NCBI GenBank assembly: GCA_964384945.1
Contig: CAYLMK010000033.1
Location: forward strand, 1 to 51,295
Length of the DNA stretch: 51,295 nt
Reading direction: 5' to 3'
DNA from: S015-6 sp964384945
GTDB lineage: Bacteria; Desulfobacterota; DSWW01
The first letter of the stretch is position 1; each line of letters opens with the position of its first letter. Position numbers and translations under genes: made by a program. Positions 8,443 to 16,947 of this stretch are shown in pieces. The notes beneath the pieces were generated by a model, which made no database searches, was not told where the DNA came from, and saw only the letters and a list, made by a program, of their open reading frames with translations.

Positions 8443-8631
8443 ATGGAAACGGAACGCAAGCTGCGGATCACGCTCAAGCGAAGCGGCGTCGGCAGGCCCC
8501 AGCGGCAGCGGGCGACCCTGCGCGGCCTGGGCCTCACCCGGCTCCACAAGACGGTGGAACTCAAGGACACGCCGGAGATTCGCGGCATGGTCGCCAAGGT
8601 CATCCATCTCGTAGACGTGACGAGGGCGTGA
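8443..8631 (+). CDS. rpmD: 50S ribosomal protein L30
   Basis: L30 is a small 50S protein present in most but not all bacteria. Its 62 residues show the typical LRITLKRSGVGRP start, LRGLGLTRLHKTVELKDTPEIRGMV centre and a short end with VKVIHL-like character (KVIHLVDVT). GGGGGAG at 8432-8438 precedes the ATG. It lies in the canonical place between rpsE and rplO. Confidence 0.96.
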   Translation: METERKLRITLKRSGVGRPQRQRATLRGLGLTRLHKTVELKDTPEIRGMVAKVIHLVDVTRA

Positions 8632-8656
8632 ACCGCCCGAAGAAGGAAGACATCGG

Positions 8657-9106
8657 ATGAGCCAGTTGAGCCAACTCAAGCCTGCACCCGGCAGCGTGAA
8701 GAGGCGCAAGCGGGTCGGAAGAGGACCGGGTTCCGGCTGGGGAAAGACCGCCGGCAAGGGCCACAAGGGGCAGAAGGCGCGAAGCGGCCCGAAGATTTCG
8801 GCGAGCTTCGAGGGCGGGCAGATGCCCCTGAACCGCCGCCTGCCGAAGCGGGGCTTTACCAACACCTTCAAGAAACAGATCGCCACCCTGAACCTGGACG
8901 ACCTGGCCCGAATGGCCCGGGACCTCTCCGAGATCAACGTGCAGGTCTGGGTCGCCGAGGGGCGAATCAAGAAGGCCAAGGATGGCGTCAAGATTCTGGG
9001 GCGGGGCCAACTCTCCAGACCTCTCACCGTGCGCGCACACCTGTTCAGCCAAACGGCAAGGGAGAAGATCCTCGCTGCCGGGGGTGCGATCGAGGAGATA
9101 ATCTGA
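8657..9106 (+). CDS. rplO: 50S ribosomal protein L15
   Basis: L15 is a late assembly protein with a long basic N-terminal extension. The 149 residues begin MSQLSQLKPAPGSVKRRKR and contain RVGRGPGSGWGKTAGKGHKG, FEGGQMPLNRRLPKRGF and a C-terminal Rossmann-like domain ending AAGGAIEEI. AAGGAAG precedes the ATG. The stop is one base before the secY start. Confidence 0.97.
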   Translation: MSQLSQLKPAPGSVKRRKRVGRGPGSGWGKTAGKGHKGQKARSGPKISASFEGGQMPLNRRLPKRGFTNTFKKQIATLNLDDLARMARDLSEINVQVWVAEGRIKKAKDGVKILGRGQLSRPLTVRAHLFSQTAREKILAAGGAIEEII

Positions 9107-9107
9107 A

Positions 9108-10424
9108 GTGATTTCCGGTTTCCAGAACATATCCAAGATCCCCGAACTGCGGAACCGAATCCTTTTCACCTTCGGCCTGCTGGCAGTCTACCGGGTGGGC
9201 GTGTTCGTCCCTACGCCGGGCATCGACACCCACGCACTGGCCGCCTTCTTCGAGGCCCAGACAAAGGGAGGCTCCCTCCTCGGGCTGATCGACATGTTCA
9301 CCGGAGGGGCGCTCAGCCAGTTCAGCGTTTTCGCGCTCGGCATCATGCCGTACATCAGCGCCTCGATTATCCTTCAGCTTCTCACCGTGGTCATCCCGTA
9401 CCTGGAGCGCCTCTCCAAGGAAGGCGAGGCGGGGCGGAAGAAGATCACCCAGTACACGCGTTACGGAACCGTGGCCCTGAGCTTCATCCAGGGCATGGGA
9501 ATCGCCTTCGGGCTCGAGAACATGAAGTCCCCGATCGGCGATCTCGTGGTGCCGGCCCCCGGCTGGGGGTTCCGCCTGATGGCGGTGATGACCCTGACCG
9601 CCGGAACGGCCTTTCTCATGTGGCTCGGCGAACGGATCAGCGAAAACGGGATCGGCAACGGCATCTCGCTCATCATCTTCGCCGGCATCGTGGCCCGGTT
9701 CCCCACGGCGATCTTCAACACGGTCCAGCTCCTCCGGACCGGTGAAATGAGCATCTTCATGCTCCTCGTGCTCGGCATCGCGATGGTCGCCGTGGTGGGC
9801 GCCATCATCCTCATGGAACGAGGGCACCGGAAAATCCCGGTGCAGTACGCAAAAAGGGTCGTGGGCCGGAGGGTTTACGGAGGCTCCAGCACGCATCTTC
9901 CCCTTCGGGTCAACACCGCCGGGGTCATTCCGCCGATCTTCGCCTCCTCCCTTCTGATGTTCCCGGCCACCATCGCCAATTTTATCGACAAGCCCTGGGC
10001 GCAGGGCATCGCGGCCTGGCTTTCCCCCGGGGCGGTTTTCTACGAAATCCTCTACGTGCTTCTCATCATCTTCTTCTGCTATTTCTACACGGCGGTCCAG
10101 TTCAATCCCGTGGACGTGGCCGACAACATGAAGAAGTACGGCGGGTACATCCCCGGAATACGCCCCGGGAAGCGCACGGCCGATTACATCGACAAAGTCC
10201 TGACCCGGATCACCCTGGGCGGCGCGCTCTACCTGTCCGCCGTGTGCGTGCTTCCGACGATCCTGATCCGGCAATTCAACGTTCCCTTCTATTTCGGCGG
10301 AACGGCGCTGCTGATCGTCGTGGGGGTCGCGCTCGACACGATGACCCAGGTCGAGTCGCACATGCTGACCCGGCATTACGAAGGATTTCTGAAGAAAGGC
10401 AGGCTGAAAGGCAGGCGCGGATAA
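9108..10424 (+). CDS. secY: Protein translocase subunit SecY
   Basis: SecY is the channel subunit of the Sec translocon in the inner membrane. At 438 residues it has the normal size. Visible marks include the N-terminal ELRNRILFTFGLLAVYRVGVFVPTPGID, the plug/TM2 stretch with MFTGGALSQFSVFALGIMPYISASII, and the cytoplasmic loop RKIPVQYAKRVVGRRVYGG. About ten hydrophobic segments follow in the usual spacing. GTG 9108 starts one base after rplO. adk, often next, is absent and map follows. Confidence 0.98.
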   Translation: MISGFQNISKIPELRNRILFTFGLLAVYRVGVFVPTPGIDTHALAAFFEAQTKGGSLLGLIDMFTGGALSQFSVFALGIMPYISASIILQLLTVVIPYLERLSKEGEAGRKKITQYTRYGTVALSFIQGMGIAFGLENMKSPIGDLVVPAPGWGFRLMAVMTLTAGTAFLMWLGERISENGIGNGISLIIFAGIVARFPTAIFNTVQLLRTGEMSIFMLLVLGIAMVAVVGAIILMERGHRKIPVQYAKRVVGRRVYGGSSTHLPLRVNTAGVIPPIFASSLLMFPATIANFIDKPWAQGIAAWLSPGAVFYEILYVLLIIFFCYFYTAVQFNPVDVADNMKKYGGYIPGIRPGKRTADYIDKVLTRITLGGALYLSAVCVLPTILIRQFNVPFYFGGTALLIVVGVALDTMTQVESHMLTRHYEGFLKKGRLKGRRG

Positions 10425-10497
10425 TCTCTCTGCGGCCCGCGGAGGTCTCGGGCTCACGGAGGAACGACAGAAACAAGGGTCCGATCGGCTCGCGAGC

Positions 10498-11247
10498 ATG
10501 GTTGTTCTAAAGTCACCCGAAGAGATCGCCATCATGCGGGACGCGAATCAGATCGTCGCCGAGGTTCACGAGGAGCTGAGGCTGCGAGCCGCCCCCGGGG
10601 TGACCACGGCCGAACTGGACCACGTCGCGGAAAGGATCGCGCTCAAACGCAGGGCCAAGTGCGCTTTCAAGGGGTACCGGGGGTATCCGAACTGCCTGTG
10701 CACTTCCCTGAACGAGGTGATCGTGCACGGGATCCCCTCGGAGAGGGTTCTCCGGGAAGGCGACATCCTGAGCCTGGATTTCGGCGTGATCTACAAGGGC
10801 TTCTGCGGCGATGCCGCGATCACGATCCCGATCGGAGAGGCCTCCGAGCGGGCGAAGGCGCTGATGCAGACCACGGAGGAATGCCTGGAAAGGGCGATCG
10901 CCCAAGCGGTCGCGGGAAATCGCCTGTCCGACATTTCCGCCGCGATTCAGCAGCATGCCGAGGAGAACGGGTATTCCGTCGTCCGGGATTTCGTGGGACA
11001 CGGCATCGGCCGGAGTCTTCACGAAGACCCGCAAGTCCCGAACTACGGAAAGGCGGGAACCGGCATCCGGCTGAAAGCGGGCATGGTCCTCGCCATCGAG
11101 CCGATGGTGAACGAGGGGGACTGGGGGGTCCGGATTCTCGAAGACGGCTGGACCGCCGTCACAAGGGACGGCTCCCTGTCGGCCCATTTCGAGCATTCGG
11201 TCGCCATTACCGACAATGGGCCCTGGGTTTTGAGCAGGCTGCAATAA
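10498..11247 (+). CDS. map: Methionine aminopeptidase, type I
   Basis: This metalloprotease removes the initiator Met from nascent proteins. The 249-residue protein matches the short type I form. Metal ligands are in their usual motifs: D in LSLDFGVIYKGFCGDAAITIPIG (two Asp), H in FVGHGIGRSLHEDPQVPN, E in AIEPMVNEG and E in HFEHSVAITDNG. The substrate-side His lies in NEVIVHGIP. The start MVVLKSPEEIAIMR is where the family starts, although the ribosome-binding site is weak. It follows secY directly, without adk. Confidence 0.97.
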   Translation: MVVLKSPEEIAIMRDANQIVAEVHEELRLRAAPGVTTAELDHVAERIALKRRAKCAFKGYRGYPNCLCTSLNEVIVHGIPSERVLREGDILSLDFGVIYKGFCGDAAITIPIGEASERAKALMQTTEECLERAIAQAVAGNRLSDISAAIQQHAEENGYSVVRDFVGHGIGRSLHEDPQVPNYGKAGTGIRLKAGMVLAIEPMVNEGDWGVRILEDGWTAVTRDGSLSAHFEHSVAITDNGPWVLSRLQ

Positions 11248-11322
11248 TCCGATCGGGCAAGGAGCGCACCAGACGAACAGGAGCCCGGCATTGACCTCGC
11301 GGTCGCACTCGGGGAACGGACC

Positions 11323-11541
11323 ATGGCGAAAGAAGAGCCCATCGAGGTAGTCGGAACGGTTGTAGAGCCCTTGCCGAACGCTATGTTTCGAGTGGAGCTG
11401 GAGAACGGCCATCGCATTCTCGCCCACATTTCAGGGAAAATGAGGATGCATTTCATCAAGATCCTGCCCGGCGACAAGGTTACGGTTGAGCTGTCTCCCT
11501 ACGATCTGACCCGGGGCCGGATCACGTACCGCATGAAGTGA
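11323..11541 (+). CDS. infA: Translation initiation factor IF-1
   Basis: IF-1 is an OB-fold protein that occupies the 30S A site during initiation. The 72-residue length is exact for the family. MAKEEPIEVVGTVVEPLPNA, ENGHRILAHISGKMR and the C-terminal YDLTRGRITYRMK are present; the middle signature reads MRMHFIKILPGDKVTVELSPY. GGGGAACGGA at 11311-11320 precedes ATG 11323. It is followed by rpmJ as in many alpha operons. Confidence 0.97.
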   Translation: MAKEEPIEVVGTVVEPLPNAMFRVELENGHRILAHISGKMRMHFIKILPGDKVTVELSPYDLTRGRITYRMK

Positions 11542-11564
11542 GCGCCCGAAAGAGGAATCGTCCC

Positions 11565-11678
11565 ATGAAGGTGAGAGCGTCCGTAAAGAAGATGTGCCTG
11601 AAATGCAAGATCGTCCGGCGCAAGGGCTCCGTGCGCGTCCTGTGCGAGAACCCGAAGCACAAGCAGCGCCAGGGATAA
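11565..11678 (+). CDS. rpmJ: 50S ribosomal protein L36, zinc form
   Basis: A 37-residue protein starting MKVRASVKKMC with Cys11, Cys14, Cys27 and His32 in the zinc-ribbon spacing of the C+ form of L36 (C-x2-C-x12-C-x4-H). The reading frame runs from ATG 11565 to TAA 11676-11678, with AAGAGGAA at 11550-11557 upstream. It lies in the canonical place between infA and rpsM. The following 304 bases hold repeats only. Confidence 0.96.
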   Translation: MKVRASVKKMCLKCKIVRRKGSVRVLCENPKHKQRQG

Positions 11679-11982
11679 AGCAGGGATCAGGGGTCAGGCC
11701 CAGACGCCCTGCCCCCAGAAACGGCGAATCAGGGACCAGGGACCAGGGATCAGGGATCAGGGATCAGGGATGAACAGAGGGATGTTCCCCCACGACGTTC
11801 GTCGTCCCCGCGAAGGCGGGAATCCCTTGCGCTCAACAGCGTTCCTTCTCCCCTTTGGGGAGAAGGCCAGGATGAGGGGAGTCGATTGACACCCTCACCC
11901 CCCGCTTTCGCGGGGGCAGGCTCCGACCCTCTCCCTCGAGGGAGAGGGGACGGGAAGAAACCGAACGTGGAGGGAAAGGAAC
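11679..11982. repeat. Repeat island inside the alpha operon
   Basis: No gene is visible. A tandem heptamer AGGGAYC runs from 11731 to 11770 (about 5.7 units). It is followed by a CCCCGCGAAGGCGGGAATCCC-type hairpin near 11806-11826. A CTTCTCCCC/GGGGAGAAG hairpin lies at about 11844-11867, and CCCTCTCCC/GGGAGAGGG arms at about 11928-11949. The last 20 bases carry GGAGGG and AAGGA, which serve rpsM. Confidence 0.8.
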
Positions 11983-12357
11983 TTGGCACGCATAGCAGGA
12001 GTGGATCTGCCCAGGGCCAAACGGATGGAAATCGCGCTCACGTACATATTCGGCATCGGCAGGGCGAGCGCGCAGAAGATCCTCGACGAGGCCGGGATCA
12101 GCCGGGACAAGAAGACCGACAACCTCAACGAGCAGGAAATCACGAACATCCGAACCATCATCGACGCCAAGTACAAGATCGAGGGGGACCTGCGGCGCGA
12201 GATCGCCATGAACATCAAGAGGCTGACCGATCTGAATGCCTATCGGGGCCTGCGCCACAAGAAGGGCCTGCCGGTGCGCGGCCAGAGGACGCACACCAAC
12301 TCCCGAACGCGCAAGGGGCCCCGCAGAGCGATCATGGGAAAGAAAAAAGCGAAATAG
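11983..12357 (+). CDS. rpsM: 30S ribosomal protein S13
   Basis: S13 is in the 30S head and contacts the P-site tRNA and 23S rRNA (bridge B1). The 124-residue protein starts MARIAGVDLPRAKRMEIALTYIFGIG from TTG 11983, and contains the LRHKKGLPVRGQRTHTNSRTRKGPRRA tail that defines the family. AAGGA at 11976-11980 supports the start. It is separated from rpmJ by a repeat island. Confidence 0.97.
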   Translation: MARIAGVDLPRAKRMEIALTYIFGIGRASAQKILDEAGISRDKKTDNLNEQEITNIRTIIDAKYKIEGDLRREIAMNIKRLTDLNAYRGLRHKKGLPVRGQRTHTNSRTRKGPRRAIMGKKKAK

Positions 12358-12380
12358 CATCTCCAACATGAGGTAGGACC

Positions 12381-12770
12381 GTGGGAAAGGCCAAGAAGGG
12401 AATCAAGAAGAAGATCAAGAAGAACGTGACGCACGGGATCGCCCATATCCAGTCCACATTCAACAACACGCTGATCACGATCACGGATATGAGCGGAAAC
12501 ACCGTGTGCTGGTCGAGCGCCGGCACGATGAAGTTCAAGGGCTCCCGCAAGGGAACCCCGTTCGCCGCCCAGGTCGCCGCGCAGGACGCCGCGCAGAAGG
12601 CGATGGAACAGGGCATGAAGACGATCCAGGTCCACGTCAACGGGCCCGGGTCGGGCCGCGAGTCCGCCCTGCGGGCCCTGCAGAGTGCCGGCTTTCAGGT
12701 CACCCTCATCAAGGACGTTACTCCCATACCACACAACGGTTGCCGGCCGCCCAAGCGAAGAAGGGTGTGA
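12381..12770 (+). CDS. rpsK: 30S ribosomal protein S11
   Basis: S11 lies on the 30S platform and shapes the mRNA exit channel. The 129-residue product has the family length. HGIAHIQSTFNNTLITITD, the RKGTPFAAQVAAQDAA block and the C-terminal DVTPIPHNGCRPPKRRRV are diagnostic. GTG 12381 follows GAGGTAGGA at 12370-12378. Confidence 0.98.
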   Translation: MGKAKKGIKKKIKKNVTHGIAHIQSTFNNTLITITDMSGNTVCWSSAGTMKFKGSRKGTPFAAQVAAQDAAQKAMEQGMKTIQVHVNGPGSGRESALRALQSAGFQVTLIKDVTPIPHNGCRPPKRRRV

Positions 12771-12807
12771 CCGGGGCAATGGTGTAAACCGATAGGAGGG
12801 AGATCTT

Positions 12808-13434
12808 TTGGCGCGTTATACAGAAGCCGTGTGCCGGCACTGCAGACGGGACAACACCAAGCTGTTCCTGAAGGGCGAGCGCTGCTACACCGACAAGTGT
12901 GCGATCGACAGAAGGGGCTACCCGCCCGGGCAGCACGGGCAGCTCCGGAGAAAATTCTCCGATTACGGCGCCCAACTCCGGGAGAAGCAGAAGGTCAAGA
13001 GGATCTACGGCATCCTCGAGAAGCAGTTCCGACTTTACTTTCAGATGGCATTCCGCAAGAGCGGCATTACGGGTGAAAACCTGCTTTGCCTCCTGGAATC
13101 CCGCCTGGACAACGTGGTCTATCGTTTGGGTTTGGCAAGCTCGAGGGCGGAAGCCCGGCAACTCGTCCGACACCGCCATTTCCAGGTGAACGGAAAGGTC
13201 GTCAACATTCCGTCCTACCAGGTGCGGCCCGGTGATCGCATCGAAGTACGGGGAAAGAGCCGAAAGATCCAGCGAATCGCAGAGGCCCTGGAAGCGGTCG
13301 ACAGGAGAAGCGTTCCGGGCTGGCTTGAGTTGGACAAGGATCATTTTCTCGGACAGGTGAAGTCCTCCCCGGCCAGAGAGGACATCTCCATGAGCATCGA
13401 CGAGGACTTGATCGTGGCCTTTTACACCCGATAA
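12808..13434 (+). CDS. rpsD: 30S ribosomal protein S4, zinc form
   Basis: S4 nucleates 30S assembly and in many bacteria represses the alpha operon. The 208 residues match the family. Cys9, Cys12, Cys26 and Cys31 form the N-terminal zinc knuckle of the C+ form. The S4 RNA-binding domain (ESRLDNVVYRLGLASSRAEARQLVRHRHFQVNG) lies near residues 93-125. TTG 12808 follows TAGGAGGGAG at 12793-12802. Confidence 0.97.
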   Translation: MARYTEAVCRHCRRDNTKLFLKGERCYTDKCAIDRRGYPPGQHGQLRRKFSDYGAQLREKQKVKRIYGILEKQFRLYFQMAFRKSGITGENLLCLLESRLDNVVYRLGLASSRAEARQLVRHRHFQVNGKVVNIPSYQVRPGDRIEVRGKSRKIQRIAEALEAVDRRSVPGWLELDKDHFLGQVKSSPAREDISMSIDEDLIVAFYTR

Positions 13435-13496
13435 AGCCGGCCCAAGGCGACTCGACTGTGCCGCCCTTTTCAGATCACGATTGAGCGGGGACAAAG

Positions 13497-14504
13497 ATGA
13501 AGAAAAATTGGCAAGACCTGATCATGCCAAAAGGACTGGAAGAGGATCCCGAAAGCACCCCCACTTACGGGAAGTTCATTTGCGAGCCCCTGGAGAGGGG
13601 GTTCGGCATCACCCTGGGCAACGCCCTCCGGCGTGTAATCCTCTCCTCTCTGCAGGGGGCCGCGATTACGGCCGTCCGGATCGAGGGCGTGCTGCACGAG
13701 TTCTCCACGATTCCGGGAGTCAAGGAAGACGTCACGGACATCGTGCTCAACCTGAAAGAGATCCGGCTGAAGATCGACGGCGAGGGGCAGAAGCACCTCA
13801 CCCTGAAGAAGGAAGGCCCCTGCGAGGTGAAGGCAAGCGACATCGAGGCGGACGACTCGGTGAAGATCATGAACCCGGACCAGCACATCGCCACCCTGAA
13901 CAAGGACGCAAAGCTCTACATGGATCTGACGGCGAGCACGGGTCGGGGCTATCGGCCCGCCGAACGGAGCACGGACGAGGAACTCCCGATCGGAACGATC
14001 TTGATGGACGCCGTCTTCTCCCCGATCAAGAAGGTCAACTACAAGGTGTCCCAAGCCCGCGTGGGCCAGCGGACCGACTACGACAAGCTGACGATCGAGA
14101 TCTGGACGGATGGGGGCATCACGCCGAGGGACGCCCTGGGCTTCGCGGGCAAGATCCTGAAGGAGCAACTGACGACCTTCATCCACTTCGAAGAGGAAGA
14201 GGATACCCGCCGGATCCTGGGCGCGGACCATCGACCCTTCACGAACGAAAACCTTTACAAGGCGGTGGAGGAACTGGAGCTTTCGGTCCGGTCCGCTAAC
14301 TGCCTGAAAAACGCGAACATCAAGACCATCTACGAACTGGTTCAGAGGACCGAGGCCGAAATGCTCAAGACCAAGAACTTCGGCCTGAAGTCCCTGAATG
14401 AGATCAAGGAGATTCTGAGCGGGATGGGCCTGCACCTCGGCATGAAGCTCGACGGGGTCCCTCCCCCGTCGGAGCCAGCGCCGAAACCGGAGGCGAGCCT
14501 TTGA
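13497..14504 (+). CDS. rpoA: DNA-directed RNA polymerase subunit alpha
   Basis: RpoA dimerises to nucleate the polymerase and its C-terminal domain binds UP elements and activators. The 335 residues show the N-terminal dimer domain (PLERGFGITLGNALRRVILSS, about 35-55) and the helix-hairpin-helix C-terminal domain (LELSVRSANCLKNANIKTIYELVQRTE). The N-terminus MKKNWQDLIMPKGLE resembles deltaproteobacterial RpoA. GGGGACAAAG precedes the ATG. Confidence 0.98.
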   Translation: MKKNWQDLIMPKGLEEDPESTPTYGKFICEPLERGFGITLGNALRRVILSSLQGAAITAVRIEGVLHEFSTIPGVKEDVTDIVLNLKEIRLKIDGEGQKHLTLKKEGPCEVKASDIEADDSVKIMNPDQHIATLNKDAKLYMDLTASTGRGYRPAERSTDEELPIGTILMDAVFSPIKKVNYKVSQARVGQRTDYDKLTIEIWTDGGITPRDALGFAGKILKEQLTTFIHFEEEEDTRRILGADHRPFTNENLYKAVEELELSVRSANCLKNANIKTIYELVQRTEAEMLKTKNFGLKSLNEIKEILSGMGLHLGMKLDGVPPPSEPAPKPEASL

Positions 14505-14561
14505 GGCCGCTTCCCCGGCGCCGGAAGATCACGTACAGCGAATGAAAAGGCGAGCTGAGCC

Positions 14562-14924
14562 ATGCGACACCGAAAGTCAGGCAGAAAGCTGAATCGCACC
14601 CCAAGCCACCGAAGAGCCCTTTTTCGCAACCAGCTCCAGCAATTGATCGAGCACGAGCGGATCTGCACCACCGAGAGCAAGGCAAAGGAGCTGCGGCGAT
14701 TTGCCGACAAGTTCATCACCCTGGCCAAACGGGATGACCTGCACTCGCGAAGACTCGCCTTCGCCTTCCTGCGAAACAAGGCGGCCACGAAAAAGCTTTT
14801 TGAGGACATCGCCAAGCGATTCGGCGACAGAACCTGCGGCTTCACCAGGCTCTACAAGTACAAGCGGCGTCACGGAGACGGGGCCAATCTCTCCCTGATC
14901 GAGTTCGTCAAGCAGGAAAAATAG
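14562..14924 (+). CDS. rplQ: 50S ribosomal protein L17
   Basis: L17 ends the alpha operon in its usual position after rpoA. The 120 residues start MRHRKSGRKLNRTPSHRRALFRNQ and contain the FGDRTCGFTRLYKYKRRHGDGANLSLIEFV end typical of the family. Directly after its stop begins repeat sequence; no rho-independent terminator is obvious in the next 60 bases. Confidence 0.97.
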   Translation: MRHRKSGRKLNRTPSHRRALFRNQLQQLIEHERICTTESKAKELRRFADKFITLAKRDDLHSRRLAFAFLRNKAATKKLFEDIAKRFGDRTCGFTRLYKYKRRHGDGANLSLIEFVKQEK

Positions 14925-16147
14925 CTCGGCCGCAGCGCATCGAAGCGGACATCGCAATGCCCCAAAGTCACGGAGATTGCGAGGAGCCGCAGGCGACGAA
15001 GCAACCCCCCGGCACAGAGGCCCATCGCAGCCCTGAGATCCCCGCGTCCGCGGGGAATACCGCTGCGACGGGCACTTGCGCTTATGTTGGCCGTCGTCCC
15101 CGCAGGTGCCGTATTCCCGGCCAAGGCCGCGCTTCTGCGGCCGCGAGCCGGGATCCCTCGGCCCAGGGGGCTCTTGCAGCCCAGAGATCCCCGCGTCCGC
15201 GGGGAATACCGCTGCGACGGGCCCTCGCGCTTCCGTTGACCGTCCTCCCCNNNNNNNNNNNNNNNNNNNNNNNNNNNNNNNNNNNNNNNNNNNNNNNNNN
15301 NNNNNNNNNNNNNNNNNNNNNNNNNNNNNNNNNNNNNNNNNNNNNNNNNNCGCGCTTCTGCGGCCGCGAGCCGGGATCCCTCGGCCCAGGGGGCTCTTGC
15401 AGCCCTGAGATCCCCGCGTCCGCGGGGAATACCGCTGCGACGGGCACTTGCGCTTATGTTGGCCGTCGTCCCCGCAGGTGCCGTATTCCCGGCCAAGGCC
15501 GCGCTTCTGCGGCCGCGAGCCGGGATCCCTCGGCCCAGGGGGCTCTTGCAGCCCAGAGATCCCCGCGTCCGCGGGGAATACCGCTGCGACGGACCCTCGC
15601 GCTTCCGTTGCCCGTCATCCCCGCCCGGCTGCGAAGCCCGTCCGCACGCGCCGTAATCGTAATCCCCGGCCAAGGCCGCGCTTCTGCGGCCGCGAGCCGG
15701 GATCCCTCGGCACAGGGGGCTCTTGCAGCCCAGAGATCCCCGCTTCCGCGGGGAATACCGCTGCGACGGGCCCTCGCGCTTCCGTTGACCGTCCTCCCCG
15801 CAGGTGCCGTATTCCCGGCCAAGGCCGCGCTTCTGCGGCCGCGAGCCGGGATCCCTCGGCCCAGGGGGCTCTTGCAGCCCAGAGATCCCCGCGTCCGCGG
15901 GGAATACCGCTGCGACGGACCCTCGCGCTTCCGTTGCCCGTCATCCCCGCCCGGCTGCGAAGCCCGTCCGCACGCGCCGTAATCGTAATCCCCGGCCAAG
16001 GCCGCGCTTCTGCGGCCGCGAGCCGGGATCCCTCGGCACAGGGGCCGTCCCTTCCCCCGTCTTGACACTGCGGCCCGATCCCGATATCTTCCCACCTGAT
16101 TTTCCAGCCCGGATGCAACCGCCCCAGCCTGCGAGGTCGAGGATCCA
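14925..16147. repeat. Tandem array of GC-rich hairpin repeats with an assembly gap
   Basis: No convincing gene lies here. After one hairpin element (14972-15010) comes a tandem array to about 16048. The core AGAGATCCCCGCGTCCGCGG recurs at about 15033, 15180, 15404, 15554, 15731 and 15879. Steps alternate between about 147-150 and 177 bases, because every second unit carries an extra segment with GCGAAGCCCGTCCGCACGCG. Each unit also has a nested hairpin with outer arms CCCGGC/GCCGGG and inner arms GGCCGC/GCGGCC. Bases 15251-15350 are exactly 100 N, so the true copy number is unknown. Confidence 0.9.
14972..15010 (+). repeat. GGAG hairpin element, copy 1
   Basis: About 39 bases: GGAGA, outer arm TTGC, GA, inner arm GGAGCC, loop GCA, inner arm GGCGAC, GAA, outer arm GCAA, then a run of C. 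The inner stem has a tandem G.A/A.G pair between Watson-Crick pairs. It directly follows rplQ. Confidence 0.85.
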
Positions 16148-16663
16148 ATGAACACGAGCAGCCAGCAGCGTCGCCACTACCTCGTCGCCCGACGGTTCCA
16201 ACTCCGATTCGCCCTTCAGATCCTGCTCCTGCTCCTCTTCACCTCCGTGGTGATGGGCTGGACCGTCTACTACTCGGTCTGGAAGGCCTCCGAGGGGGAA
16301 CTGAACCGGTTGCTTGAGAAAGAGCGGATCGACCAGGCGGATGCGCTTCAGTTTCGTCAGGCGATCCGCACGGGCGTCGGTCAGCGGGTCGCCTTTCGCC
16401 TCGGCCTGCTGGTCTTCATCGCCTTTGTCTTCACCGTCTTCGCAACCCACCGCATGGCCGGCCCGATCCGGCACATGGAGAAGAGCCTTGAGAATCGCCT
16501 GCGGGGCGAGCCTCCGGAACCGATCCGGCTGCGAAGGAACGACGAATTCCAGGCCCTGGCCCGCCTGATCAACGAGGTCCTGATGCAGCCCAGAGATCCC
16601 CGCGTCCGCGGGGATGACATGAAGCGCGGGGATGACAGGAAGCGCGGGGATGCCGACACGTAG
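16148..16663 (+). CDS. Two-TM HAMP-type membrane protein with repeat-derived C-terminus
   Basis: A 171-residue inner-membrane protein. Hydrophobic segments lie at about residues 22-44 and 84-100, flanking a short periplasmic part (SVWKASEGELNRLLEKERID...). After TM2, AGPIRHMEKSLENRLRGEPPEPIRLRRNDEFQALARLINEV resembles a HAMP linker as found in chemoreceptors and sensor kinases. No kinase or signalling domain follows: from codon 147 (MQPRDPRVRGDD onward) the frame is translated intergenic repeat. It could be a complete short HAMP protein or one whose end was replaced. The partner and function are unknown. Confidence 0.7.
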   Translation: MNTSSQQRRHYLVARRFQLRFALQILLLLLFTSVVMGWTVYYSVWKASEGELNRLLEKERIDQADALQFRQAIRTGVGQRVAFRLGLLVFIAFVFTVFATHRMAGPIRHMEKSLENRLRGEPPEPIRLRRNDEFQALARLINEVLMQPRDPRVRGDDMKRGDDRKRGDADT

Positions 16664-16947
16664 GCCACTGACCCCGCGCCGCATACAGTCGGAGATTGCG
16701 AGGAGCCGCAGGCGACGAAGCAACCCCCCGGCACAGCAGCATCCCTTCTCCCCCGCCGGGGGAGAAGGTCAGGCCTGTCCCCGCGAAGGCGGGCAATGAG
16801 GGGGCATCACCCACACCCTCACCCTGACCCTCTCCCTCGAGGGAGAGGGAACGCATGGGTGCGCAAGAGATCCCCGCGTCCGCGGGGGCAGGCTCTGGCC
16901 CTCTCCCTCGAGGGAGAGGGAACCAATGACCGGACCCATGATGCACG
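16664..16947. repeat. Repeat-filled intergenic region
   Basis: Contains a second copy of the GGAG hairpin element (16691-16729), a CTTCTCCCCC/GGGGGAGAAG hairpin (about 16745-16768) and two copies of a CCCTCTCCCTCGAGGGAGAG palindrome (about 16828-16849 and 16900-16921). The two convergent neighbouring genes end on either side. No gene is visible. Confidence 0.8.
16691..16729 (+). repeat. GGAG hairpin element, copy 2
   Basis: Identical to copy 1 across the stem region (inner arms GGAGCC and GGCGAC, loop GCA). It lies 27 bases after the stop of the HAMP-type gene. Confidence 0.85.

Noticed and set aside
15020..16060. Regularly spaced repeats suggesting a CRISPR array.
   Set aside because: The period is about 150-180 bases, the intervening sequence is itself repeated, and no cas gene is present.
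14957..16065. Several long open frames on both strands through the repeat array (up to more than 300 codons).
   Set aside because: They are translations of GC-rich tandem repeats, run across the N block, and lack ribosome-binding sites and family resemblance.
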